A stretch of DNA of 6,436 nucleotides from an uncultured Butyricicoccus sp. Its GTDB lineage: Bacteria > Bacillota > Clostridia > Oscillospirales > Butyricicoccaceae. Location of the stretch: positions 1-6,436 of the forward strand of contig UQVU01000105.1 of the NCBI GenBank assembly GCA_900544475.1, in the 5' to 3' direction. How positions within the stretch are numbered: position 1 is the stretch's first letter; every line of letters starts with the position of its first letter. Made by a program: the position numbers and the translations under genes. This document shows, one piece after another, positions 1 through 5,791 of the stretch. Below the pieces are notes generated by a model. The model ran no database searches, was not told the DNA's origin, and saw only the letters and a program-made list of their open reading frames with translations.

Positions 1-4
1 ATTT

Positions 5-33
5 AGTATATCAAACTCAAAACCATTTGTCAA
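5..33 (-). promoter_or_regulatory. Sigma-A promoter P2, reading off the left edge
   Basis: On the minus strand the -35 hexamer TTGACA (28-33, perfect consensus) is separated by exactly 17 bp from the -10 hexamer TATACT (5-10, five of six consensus). Transcription would start a few bases beyond the left edge, so the gene served lies outside the window. Upstream of the -35 is an A-rich stretch with AAAA/AAAAAA tracts spaced about 9-10 bp apart (roughly 38-64), which looks like an UP element or bent DNA. It is the second of two promoters in tandem. The strength and the doubling suggest a stable-RNA operon; that part is inference. Confidence 0.85.
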
Positions 34-68
34 GAACTTTTTTCATTCTTTTCAAATCTTTTCAGTTC

Positions 69-90
69 GACCGCCGCGCCTCTCGGCGAC
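69..90 (-). other. GC-rich hairpin between promoters P1 and P2
   Basis: In the leader transcribed from P1, GTCGCCG (84-90) can pair with CGGCGGTC (69-76) around a 7-nt loop. This gives five Watson-Crick pairs plus two G-U pairs. No U-run follows, so it is not an intrinsic terminator. It could be a structured part of a stable-RNA leader, or simply a GC-rich island between AT-rich promoter elements. The role is unknown. Confidence 0.3.
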
Positions 91-99
91 AGCTTTAAA

Positions 100-129
100 A
101 GGATACCACAGGAACTACCTCCCTGTCAA
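100..129 (-). promoter_or_regulatory. Sigma-A promoter P1, upstream partner of the tandem pair
   Basis: On the minus strand there is a perfect -35 TTGACA (124-129), an 18-bp spacer and a -10 TATCCT (100-105, five of six consensus), with a start expected near 93-94. The -35 is preceded by AAAAAAAGTTG. The block from the A-tract through the -35 (124-139) matches the equivalent block of P2 (28-43) at 15 of 16 positions, 96 bp apart. The A-tract overlaps the stop codon of the small membrane-protein gene just upstream, so the promoter starts where that gene ends. Confidence 0.75.
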
Positions 130-138
130 CAACTTTTT

Positions 139-279
139 TTATTTTTCTGCGATTTTCTTCTTTGCGAGGCTGATTACGAATGCGGCAACCGAAAGGCCGA
201 CGCTGACGGCGGACAGAGCGCACGCAACAACATCAAGCACTACACTGGAATTTTTCTTCTTTCTGCGCGGATTTTTCAT
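139..279 (-). CDS. Small basic single-helix membrane protein (46 aa), unknown function
   Basis: The ORF starts with ATG at 277-279 and ends with TAA at 139-141, giving 46 residues. The N-terminus is strongly basic (KNPRRKKK, residues 2-9). It is followed by one hydrophobic segment at about residues 13-39, rich in Val, Ala, Ser and Leu, and then a basic tail (KKKIAEK, residues 40-46). This is the layout of a small single-pass membrane protein; there is no obvious cleavage site or catalytic motif. Coding is supported by a near-perfect Shine-Dalgarno AAAGGAG (288-294) 8 bases before the ATG. The ORF lies 66 bp after the SCP2-like gene, beyond a terminator hairpin, with no clear promoter of its own, so expression probably depends on read-through. 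No family is recognised. The charges on both ends leave topology uncertain. Confidence 0.7.
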   Translation of the reverse strand: MKNPRRKKKNSSVVLDVVACALSAVSVGLSVAAFVISLAKKKIAEK

Positions 280-287
280 TATTATCT

Positions 288-294
288 CTCCTTT
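288..294 (-). promoter_or_regulatory. Ribosome binding site of the 46-aa membrane protein
   Basis: AAAGGAG on the minus strand lies 8 bases before the ATG at 277-279. It is the main evidence that this short ORF is translated. It sits only about 6 bp downstream of the U-tract of the preceding terminator, so terminated transcripts would lack it and only read-through RNA would carry it. Confidence 0.75.
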
Positions 295-299
295 TATAC

Positions 300-327
300 A
301 AAAGGCCCGCCGTTTGCGCGGCGGGTC
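300..327 (-). terminator. Intrinsic terminator after the SCP2-like gene
   Basis: In the minus-strand RNA, CCCGCCG (319-325) pairs with CGGCGGG (306-312) around the 6-nt loop CGCAAA, and UUUU (300-303) follows after two C residues. An outer G-C pair (327/304) can form across an A-C mismatch. It begins about 18 bases after the SCP2-like stop codon, the expected place. The U-tract is short, so termination may be incomplete, which would allow the next small gene to be expressed. Confidence 0.7.
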
Positions 328-345
328 CTCTCCATGTTTCTATGC

Positions 346-666
346 TTACTTCATCAGCTCGGCCAGCAGCATGACTTTGTCGAAGTTGCCTTCGATCTTA
401 ATCTTGCCCTCGGCGACCGCGACCTGCGGCACCAGCTTGCCGTTGATTACCTTTTCGATGTTGGTCAGCGAACCGGATACGATTGCGTCATGGTCGATGT
501 ATTCATACGGCATGACGGACGGAACGCCGTTGAGAATTTCAACGTAAAAAACGCCCGTTACCTTTCCGGTGAGATTGAACTGAATGGCAACCTTGCCTTC
601 TGCTCCTGCGAGGTTGGCTTTGCTGAGTTTGTTATAAATCTTTGCTGTTAACTGGTCTACGGCCAT
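346..666 (-). CDS. SCP2-like (sterol carrier protein 2 fold) domain protein
   Basis: This 106-residue protein consists of a single domain. The N-terminal helix (about 2-18) is followed by strands (GKVAIQFNL around 24-32, KVTGVFYVEI around 35-44), a central helix with an ending typical of the family (SGSLTNIEKVINGKL, about 64-78), and the signature GKIKIEGNFDKVMLLAELM near the C-terminus. That pattern matches the SCP2 lipid-binding fold, in which a beta sheet and helices enclose a hydrophobic cavity for acyl or sterol-like ligands. Stand-alone bacterial members occur widely, but their ligands are mostly unknown; no catalytic residues are expected and none are seen. It is probably cytosolic, as there is no signal peptide. 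The ATG at 664-666 has a G-rich ribosome site (AGGGGG, 675-680) 8 bases upstream. It has its own promoter and a terminator, so it is a monocistronic unit. Family assignment is fairly sure; the biological role is not. Confidence 0.85.
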   Translation of the reverse strand: MAVDQLTAKIYNKLSKANLAGAEGKVAIQFNLTGKVTGVFYVEILNGVPSVMPYEYIDHDAIVSGSLTNIEKVINGKLVPQVAVAEGKIKIEGNFDKVMLLAELMK

Positions 667-698
667 CGGACTCGCCCCCTGAGTTTTATGTTACTCTT

Positions 699-726
699 AT
701 TATACGGCATTTTGCAGAAATTGCAA
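699..726 (-). promoter_or_regulatory. Promoter of the SCP2-like gene, with overlapping palindrome
   Basis: On the minus strand, a perfect -10 TATAAT (699-704) is preceded, at 16 bp, by TTGCAA (721-726), a four-of-six -35. The start would be near 691-692, giving a leader of about 25 bases that includes the ribosome site. A perfect inverted repeat, TTGCA-N5-TGCAA (712-726), covers the -35 and part of the spacer. It could be an operator, although a repeat this short may be fortuitous. Confidence 0.65.
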
Positions 727-790
727 GAGATATTTGGCATTTATTCCTGCAAATTGCGTCCTTCCCGGGGCGTCCGTTCCCGTTATCGCG

Positions 791-820
791 TCCGAAAACG
801 CATTTCTGTCGCTTTTCGGA
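791..820. repeat. Inverted repeat downstream of the zinc-ribbon gene
   Basis: TCCGAAAA (791-798) and TTTTCGGA (813-820) form a perfect 8-bp stem around a 14-nt loop, with a possible two-pair inner extension. It begins about 15 bp after the stop codon of the zinc-ribbon gene, where a terminator is expected. On the minus strand, however, no U-run follows the stem; the only U residues are inside the 3' arm. It may act as a weak terminator or an mRNA 3'-end stabiliser. The rest of the 667-835 gap holds the SCP2-like promoter and nothing else recognisable. Confidence 0.4.
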
Positions 821-835
821 GGCTTCTTCCTTTTT

Positions 836-1228
836 TCAGCTTTTCCGGACAAACTGCGTGCGGCAGTGCGGACAGGTGATCGTGATTTTTCCCCTGCCCT
901 TCGGCACGCGCAGGCGCTTATGACAGTTCGGGCATTTGAAGTACCGATGGGTCTTGCGGTCGCGGAAGCGCAGCACGGCGTTGTGCAGGCGGCGGGAAAT
1001 CGGCCCCCAGTACCGGAGGAACTTCTGGTTCTCCGAATAACGCGCCTGAATATTGCGCGAAAACATACGGAAATAGCACAGAAGCAGCAGCGCAAGGATG
1101 AACATGCTCATCCAGCGCCATCCGAGCACCCACTCAATCACCATGAGCACGCACGCGAGCAGCAGAAAGGCATTGTTCAGCTGGTCGCTGCCGTAGCGTC
1201 CGGCCATAAAACGGCGAAGAAAGTCCAT
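836..1228 (-). CDS. Two-helix membrane protein with C-terminal zinc ribbon, unknown function
   Basis: This 130-residue protein has three parts. An N-terminal basic stretch (residues 1-18) includes FMAGRYGSDQL. Two hydrophobic segments (about 20-37 and 40-56, the second ending LLLLCYFRMF) suggest a membrane hairpin. The very basic cytosolic portion that follows ends in a zinc ribbon with CPNC at 99-102 and CPHC at 119-122, 16 residues apart. Four cysteines in two CPxC knuckles are a convincing zinc site. Similar proteins are familiar from many Clostridia, but I know of no assigned function. The ribbon could bind RNA, DNA or protein at the membrane. The ATG at 1226-1228 overlaps the engB stop by one base (TAATG), and the purine-rich AGGAAAGGA within the end of engB can serve as ribosome site. 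This indicates translational coupling and co-transcription with lon and engB. A role in envelope stress or translation can only be guessed from this context. Confidence 0.88.
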   Translation of the reverse strand: MDFLRRFMAGRYGSDQLNNAFLLLACVLMVIEWVLGWRWMSMFILALLLLCYFRMFSRNIQARYSENQKFLRYWGPISRRLHNAVLRFRDRKTHRYFKCPNCHKRLRVPKGRGKITITCPHCRTQFVRKS

Positions 1229-1845
1229 TATGCCTTGTCCTTTCCTGCTGCGTGGTCAAAAATCATCGCGAGCACCTCGTCGCGGCCCATGCCCTTTTCG
1301 GCAGAGAACGGAATGACCGGAACCTCCTCGGGCAGGAGAAGCGTCTGGCGAATCTCCGCGATATTGCCCTCAAGCTGACTCTTCTTGATCTTATCCAGCT
1401 TGTTCGCGATGATGATCCACGGCTTGCCGGACGCGCGGAACCACTCCGCCATCGTCATATCGTCGCGGGTCGGCTTGTGACGGATGTCCACGATCTGAAT
1501 GCCGAGCGTCAGCAGACCCATCGCAAAATAGGTCTCCATCAGAGCGCCCCAGCGCTGCTGCTCGGCCTTGGATACGCGGGCATAGCCGTAACCCGGCAGG
1601 TCAACGAAATACAGCTGCCTGTCGATCGTGAAATAATTGATATGAATGGTCTTTCCCGGCTGAGCGCTCACACGCGCAAAATTCTTGCGGTTGAGCAGCT
1701 TGTTGATGACCGAGCTTTTGCCTACGTTGGATTTGCCCGCGAAAACAATCTGCGGCAGACCGTCAAACGGAAAATCACTTTCCTTGACCGCCGAGCGCAG
1801 AAACTCCACGTTATGGAGATTGGGGGCCTTTTTTTCGTTACTCAT
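1228..1845 (-). CDS. engB: Ribosome-biogenesis GTP-binding protein EngB (YsxC/YihA)
   Basis: This 205-residue TRAFAC-class GTPase is of the usual family length. All nucleotide-binding motifs are visible: G1/Walker A GKSNVGKSS (37-45), the G2 threonine T66 in QPGKTIHINYF, G3 DLPG (82-85) followed by the EngB-typical YGYARV, G4 NKLD (148-151) and G5 SAEKG (181-185). EngB acts in the cytosol, where it helps late assembly of the 50S ribosomal subunit; it is essential in Bacillus subtilis and Escherichia coli. Its ATG (1843-1845) overlaps the lon stop codon by four bases (ATGA), so its translation is probably coupled to that of lon, and the zinc-ribbon gene follows with a one-base overlap. The purine-rich GGCGGTGG at the end of lon is only a modest ribosome site, which fits coupling. 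Pairing of lon with engB (lonA-ysxC) is also known from Bacillus. Confidence 0.97.
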   Translation of the reverse strand: MSNEKKAPNLHNVEFLRSAVKESDFPFDGLPQIVFAGKSNVGKSSVINKLLNRKNFARVSAQPGKTIHINYFTIDRQLYFVDLPGYGYARVSKAEQQRWGALMETYFAMGLLTLGIQIVDIRHKPTRDDMTMAEWFRASGKPWIIIANKLDKIKKSQLEGNIAEIRQTLLLPEEVPVIPFSAEKGMGRDEVLAMIFDHAAGKDKA

Positions 1846-4253
1846 TGTACCACCGCCGTTGTGTCAGCGTCGGCCTTGGAAGGCACGCGACGCGCTGTTT
1901 TCTTCTTCTTGGGACGGCGCGAAAAGTCGATCGCCGTTTCCATGACCGTATCCATATGCTCCGCCGGGACGAAGGCGACGTTCTCGCGGACGATCGGCTC
2001 GATGTCCTGAAGGTCGCTCTCGTTGTCCTTGGGGATAACAATCGTCTTGATGCCCGCGCGGTAGGCCGCCATGGTCTTTTCGCGCAGACCGCCGATCGGC
2101 AGCACGCGGCCGCGCAGCGTTACCTCGCCCGTCATGGCAACGTCATGGCGCACCGGCGCCTCGGTCAGCGCGGAGATGATAGCGGTCGTAATAGTCACGC
2201 CGGCGGACGGGCCGTCCTTCGGGATAGCCGCCTCAGGGAAGTGGATGTGCAGGTCGTTGTTCTTGTAGAACATCGGGTCGATGTTCAGCTGTTCGGCGCG
2301 CGAGCGCACAAACGTGACCGCCGCCTTGGCGCTTTCCTGCATGACCGTGCCGAGGTTGCCGGTGACTTCGATTTTGCCCGTGCCGGGGACGACTGCCACC
2401 TCGGCCTCGAGCATTTCGCCGCCGACGCTCGTCCACGCAAGGCCGTTGACGATGCCGACCTCGTCCTTTCCAGTCACAACGTCCTTCTTGAATGGTGCAA
2501 CACCGAGCAGGTCCTCGAGGTTCTTATTCGAAACAGTGAGGCGTCTGCCGCCGTCCGCGATATGGCGGGCCGCCTTGCGACAGAGCTTGGCGAGCACCTG
2601 CTCCAGACGGCGCACGCCGGCCTCGCGGGTGTAGCCCGTGATGACCTTCGCGAGCATTTCTTCGGAAATGACGAGCTGACCCTTTTTAAGGCCGTGACGC
2701 TCCATCTGGCGCGGCAGCAGATGATGCAGCGCAATCTGGCGTTTTTCCTCCTCGGTGTAGCTCGGCAGCTCGATGACCTCCATGCGGTCGAGCAGCGGGC
2801 GCGGCACGGTCGAGAGGTCGTTCGCGGTCGTGATGAACAGCACGTCCGACAGGTCGAACGGCAGCTCGATGTAATGGTCGCGGAACGCGGCGTTCTGCTC
2901 GGTGTCGAGCACTTCGAGCATGGCGGACGCCGGGTCGCCGCGGAAGTCGTTGCCCATCTTGTCGATTTCATCGAGCAGGATGAGCGGATTGGACGTACCG
3001 GCGCGGCGGAGCGCATCCATGATGCGGCCGGGCATTGCGCCGATGTAGGTTTTTCTGTGGCCGCGGATGTCGGCCTCGTCGCGCACGCCGCCAAGGCTCA
3101 TGCGGGCGTAGTTGCGTCCCATGGCCTCCGCAATGGATTTCGCAATCGAGGTCTTGCCGACGCCCGGAGGGCCTGCGAGGCAGAGCACCTGACCCTTCAG
3201 GTTGGGCGCAAGGCTGCGCACGGCGAGAAACTCCATGATGCGCTCCTTGACCTTCTTCATGCCGTAGTGGTCACGGTCAAGGACGCGCTGCGCCTCTTCG
3301 AGGTCAAGGCGTTCCTCGCTCTTGCTGCGCCACGGCAGGTCGAGCACGGTATCGAGGTAGGTGCGCACAACGCCCTGCTCCGCGTTCGAGCCGCCGAGCT
3401 TTGCGAAGCGGTCTACCTCGCGGATGAGCTTCTCCTCGCACTCCTGCGGCAGCTTGAGGTCAAGGATGCGCGTGCGGTAGGCTTCCGCCTCGGCCGCCGC
3501 GTCCTGCTCGCCGAGCTCGGTCTGGATGACCTTGATCTGCTCGCGCAGGTAGTATTCCCGCTGGTTCTTGTCCATCTGGGACTTAACTTCATCCTGGATC
3601 TCGTTTTCGAGTTTGAGCACCTCGGTCTCCTCGCCGAGCAGGCGGATGACCATGGTCAGGCGGCGCGTGATGCTGAGCTCTTCGAGGATGTCCTGCTTGA
3701 CGCTCACCTCAACGCTGATGTTCTGCGCGATGTAGTCCGCGAGGAAGCCGGCATCGCCGCCCTCGGCCACCGTCAGCTCCACGTCGGGCGAAATGCGCGG
3801 CGCGTTGTCGGCGTACTCGGTGAAGCGCTCCTGCGCCGTGCGGACAAGCGCCTGTGCGCGGCGCTCGGTCACGCCGAACACGTAATCCTCAAGCGGCTCG
3901 ACCTCGGCGTAGATGCAGCTCTTTTCGTCCTGCGCCGCGAAGAACTGGTGCGCGAGCGCACGCTGCTTGCCCTCGACGAGCACGCGGATGTTGTCGCCCG
4001 GCAGGCGAAGGATCTGCTTCACCTGGCAGATGGTGCCGACCTGATACAGGTCGCTCGGCGACGGGTTGTCGGTTTTCAGGTCACGCTGAGCGCTCAGAAA
4101 GAGCGTCTGACCGTTTTTCATCGCCGCTTCCAGCGCTCGGATGGACAGCAGGCGTCCCACATCGAAGTGGATGATCATATTCGGGAACGCTACAAGGCCG
4201 CGCAGCGGAAGCACCGGCAGGCGGCTGAGAGCCGTTCCATTCTGTTCTGTCAT
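1842..4253 (-). CDS. lon: ATP-dependent Lon protease (LonA type)
   Basis: This 803-residue soluble LonA degrades misfolded and selected regulatory proteins, coupling ATP-driven unfolding to proteolysis in a hexamer. The N-terminal substrate-binding domain starts at [13 protein letters not shown] (about 12-24) and is followed by a helical linker (about 200-300) with the typical QREYYLREQ. The AAA+ module has Walker A GPPGVGKT (361-368), Walker B LILLDEID (424-431), sensor-1 N478, an arginine in RPLLDRM (R490) and sensor-2 GVRR (546-549). The peptidase domain has the catalytic serine in PKDGPSAG (S683) and the lysine in GGLREK (K726), 43 residues apart. The C-terminus carries an extra basic tail (about 779-803, with [11 protein letters not shown]) beyond the fold. 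The start was placed at 4253 because AAGGAG lies 7 bases upstream and the family consensus begins soon after. The frame stays open to 4355, but that longer start would run through the promoter. It is co-transcribed with engB. Confidence 0.97.
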   Translation of the reverse strand: MTEQNGTALSRLPVLPLRGLVAFPNMIIHFDVGRLLSIRALEAAMKNGQTLFLSAQRDLKTDNPSPSDLYQVGTICQVKQILRLPGDNIRVLVEGKQRALAHQFFAAQDEKSCIYAEVEPLEDYVFGVTERRAQALVRTAQERFTEYADNAPRISPDVELTVAEGGDAGFLADYIAQNISVEVSVKQDILEELSITRRLTMVIRLLGEETEVLKLENEIQDEVKSQMDKNQREYYLREQIKVIQTELGEQDAAAEAEAYRTRILDLKLPQECEEKLIREVDRFAKLGGSNAEQGVVRTYLDTVLDLPWRSKSEERLDLEEAQRVLDRDHYGMKKVKERIMEFLAVRSLAPNLKGQVLCLAGPPGVGKTSIAKSIAEAMGRNYARMSLGGVRDEADIRGHRKTYIGAMPGRIMDALRRAGTSNPLILLDEIDKMGNDFRGDPASAMLEVLDTEQNAAFRDHYIELPFDLSDVLFITTANDLSTVPRPLLDRMEVIELPSYTEEEKRQIALHHLLPRQMERHGLKKGQLVISEEMLAKVITGYTREAGVRRLEQVLAKLCRKAARHIADGGRRLTVSNKNLEDLLGVAPFKKDVVTGKDEVGIVNGLAWTSVGGEMLEAEVAVVPGTGKIEVTGNLGTVMQESAKAAVTFVRSRAEQLNIDPMFYKNNDLHIHFPEAAIPKDGPSAGVTITTAIISALTEAPVRHDVAMTGEVTLRGRVLPIGGLREKTMAAYRAGIKTIVIPKDNESDLQDIEPIVRENVAFVPAEHMDTVMETAIDFSRRPKKKKTARRVPSKADADTTAVVQ

Positions 4254-4260
4254 AGTCTGT

Positions 4261-4266
4261 CTCCTT
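4261..4266 (-). promoter_or_regulatory. Ribosome binding site of lon
   Basis: AAGGAG on the minus strand, 7 bases before the ATG at 4251-4253. It decides the lon start in favour of the 803-residue product over the 837-residue open frame, whose first ATG lies upstream of the likely transcription start. Confidence 0.85.
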
Positions 4267-4290
4267 GCAGGGAAATTTGTATATAAAGAC

Positions 4291-4319
4291 AGTATAGTAT
4301 TTTTTCCCTTGTTTGTAAA
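4291..4319 (-). promoter_or_regulatory. Sigma-A promoter of the lon-engB-zinc ribbon operon
   Basis: On the minus strand, -35 TTTACA (4314-4319) and -10 TATACT (4291-4296), each five of six to consensus, are 17 bp apart. The start is expected near A4284, giving a leader of about 31 bases with the ribosome site. I see no CIRCE element (HrcA) and no tandem GGTCAAA heptads (CtsR) around it, so classical Firmicutes heat-shock repression of lon is not supported by this sequence. Confidence 0.8.
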
Positions 4320-4330
4320 GCGGTTCTGTC

Positions 4331-4362
4331 CGGTATTTTTACCGAAAGACGCCATATTGGCG
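4331..4362. repeat. Two short palindromes just upstream of the lon promoter
   Basis: CGGTA-TTTT-TACCG (4331-4344) and CGCCA-TAT-TGGCG (4350-4362) are perfect inverted repeats with 5-bp arms. They lie about 11 and 30 bp upstream of the lon -35. Two dyads side by side in a 203-bp intergenic gap could be binding sites for an activator or repressor. They lie beyond the clpX terminator, so they are not needed to end clpX transcription. The regulator is unknown, and chance is possible for repeats this short. Confidence 0.35.
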
Positions 4363-4403
4363 GCATTTTCGCAGTTTTTACACTTTGTTCATCAAACCGG
4401 GAT

Positions 4404-4440
4404 AAAAAGACGCGGGCAGGAGCCGTTTCCCCTGTCCGCG
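4404..4440 (-). terminator. Intrinsic terminator after clpX
   Basis: In minus-strand RNA the arms CGCGGACAGG (4431-4440) and CCTGCCCGCG (4411-4420) pair with a single A-C mismatch. The stem can continue by two further pairs (one G-U), leaving a loop of about six bases. It is followed by UCUUUUUAU (4402-4410). It starts 17 bp after the clpX stop codon. This strong terminator separates clpPX from the lon operon. Confidence 0.9.
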
Positions 4441-4456
4441 TGATTTTCACTGCGTG

Positions 4457-5764
4457 TTATGCACTTTTAGTCGTGCGGCGCGTGCGCTTTTTCGGCGGCT
4501 CCGGATTGTTTTCCGGCTTCTCGCCGTGTTCGACGATCGGCTCGCCCGTGCCGTCGATGACCGCCGGCGTGACAGTGACCGAGGTCACGGTCTTGTCCGA
4601 CGGAATGCGGAACATGATGTCGGTCATGACGCTTTCGAGTACGCCGCGCAGACCGCGTGCGCCGGTCTTGCGGTCGAGTGCGATCTCCGCAACGCGGGTC
4701 AGCGCCTCCGGCTCGAACGACAGGTCTACGCCGTCCATCTTGAGCATGGTCTGATACTGCTTGACGAGCGCGTTCTTCGGCTCCTGAAGGATGCGGACGA
4801 GCGCCTCCTTGTCGAGCGTGTCGAGCGAAACGACGGCCGGCAGACGGCCGATAAGCTCGGGAATCAGGCCGTACTTCATCAGGTCGTGCGGCTCGATCTG
4901 CGCGAGCAGGCGGTCGGTCTGCGACTCCTCCTTGGCGGTGATCTCCGAGCCGAAGCCCATGCCCTGACGGCCGGTGCGCTTCTGGATAATGCCCTCGATG
5001 CCGTCAAAGGCGCCGCCGCAGATAAACAGGATGTTGGTCGTGTCGATCTGGATAAACTCCTGATGCGGATGCTTGCGGCCGCCCTGCGGCGGAACGTTCG
5101 CGGTCGTGCCCTCAAGCATCTTGAGCAGCGCCTGCTGAACGCCCTCGCCCGAAACGTCGCGGGTGATGGAGGGATTTTCGCTCTTGCGGGCAATCTTGTC
5201 AATCTCATCGACATAGATGATGCCGTGCTCGGCCAGCTCGATGTCGAAATCCGCCGCCTGAATAAGACGGAGCAGGATGTTCTCGACGTCCTCGCCGACG
5301 TAGCCCGCCTCGGTGAGCGTGGTCGCGTCCGCGATGGCGAACGGAACCTGAAGCGTCTTGGCGAGCGTCTGCGCGAGCAGGGTCTTGCCCGAGCCGGACG
5401 GACCGAGCATCAGAATGTTGGACTTCTGAAGCTCCACGTCGGCGTCCGGGTTGTAGATACGCTTGTAGTGGTTGTAAACCGCAACGGACAGCGCAATCTT
5501 GGCGCGGTCCTGACCGATAACGTACTGGTCGAGCACGTTCTTCAGCTCCTGCGGTGTCGGCAGATGCTCCGGACGGCCCGCGGCCATCGTCGCACCGTGC
5601 GCCTCGGGCGCGAAGTCCAGTTCATCTTCCAGAATGCTGGTGCAAACGCCAATGCACTCGTCGCAGATATACACGCCCGGTCCCGCAATCAGCTTGCGGA
5701 CGCGGTTCTGGGGTTTGCCGCAGAAGGAACACTTGAGCGGCTTCTCATCATTATAATTCGGCAT
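4457..5764 (-). CDS. clpX: ClpX, AAA+ unfoldase of the ClpXP protease
   Basis: This 435-residue protein is ClpX, a cytosolic hexamer that recognises tagged substrates, unfolds them with ATP and feeds them into ClpP. The N-terminal zinc-binding domain has C12, C15, C34 and C37 (CSFC and CDEC pairs). The AAA+ module has Walker A GPSGSGKT (121-128), pore-1 loop GYVGED (154-159), Walker B IIYVDEID (182-189), the [11 protein letters not shown] segment (193-203) and sensor-2 GARGLR (368-373). The ClpP-docking loop, usually IGF or close to it, reads MGF at 269-271 in GMGFGSE. Length is slightly above the usual 410-425 because of a charged tail ending [13 protein letters not shown]. The ATG at 5762-5764 is preceded by AGAGGT (5770-5775). 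It lies 27 bp downstream of clpP, almost certainly in the same operon, with a strong terminator after its stop. Confidence 0.98.
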   Translation of the reverse strand: MPNYNDEKPLKCSFCGKPQNRVRKLIAGPGVYICDECIGVCTSILEDELDFAPEAHGATMAAGRPEHLPTPQELKNVLDQYVIGQDRAKIALSVAVYNHYKRIYNPDADVELQKSNILMLGPSGSGKTLLAQTLAKTLQVPFAIADATTLTEAGYVGEDVENILLRLIQAADFDIELAEHGIIYVDEIDKIARKSENPSITRDVSGEGVQQALLKMLEGTTANVPPQGGRKHPHQEFIQIDTTNILFICGGAFDGIEGIIQKRTGRQGMGFGSEITAKEESQTDRLLAQIEPHDLMKYGLIPELIGRLPAVVSLDTLDKEALVRILQEPKNALVKQYQTMLKMDGVDLSFEPEALTRVAEIALDRKTGARGLRGVLESVMTDIMFRIPSDKTVTSVTVTPAVIDGTGEPIVEHGEKPENNPEPPKKRTRRTTKSA

Positions 5765-5791
5765 ACTGCACCTCTGTCCAAAGGAAATTCA

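Noticed and set aside
756..793. Three copies of GCGTCC (756, 770, 788) in the gap after the zinc-ribbon gene
   Set aside because: The copies are short, spaced irregularly (14 and 18 bp) and lie in GC-rich sequence. Nothing suggests an array or binding-site cluster.
734..1378. 214-codon plus-strand frame opposite the zinc-ribbon gene and the end of engB
   Set aside because: It overlaps two well-supported minus-strand genes, has no convincing ribosome site and no recognisable domain.
1845..4286. 813-codon open frame on the plus strand, antisense to lon
   Set aside because: It mirrors lon over its whole length. The translation is rich in Arg, His, Ala, Leu and Asp/Val without any recognisable domain, typical of the complementary frame of a GC-rich gene, and lon on the other strand has all its catalytic motifs.
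4257..4292. CTGTCT-N24-AGACAG inverted repeat around the lon leader
   Set aside because: One arm lies upstream of the predicted transcription start, so it cannot form an RNA hairpin. Six-base arms with a 24-base spacer are easily explained by chance.
4254..4355. N-terminal extension of Lon by 34 residues (start at 4355)
   Set aside because: The extension would include the -35, -10 and leader of the lon promoter. The ATG at 4253 has a proper AAGGAG and fits the family start.
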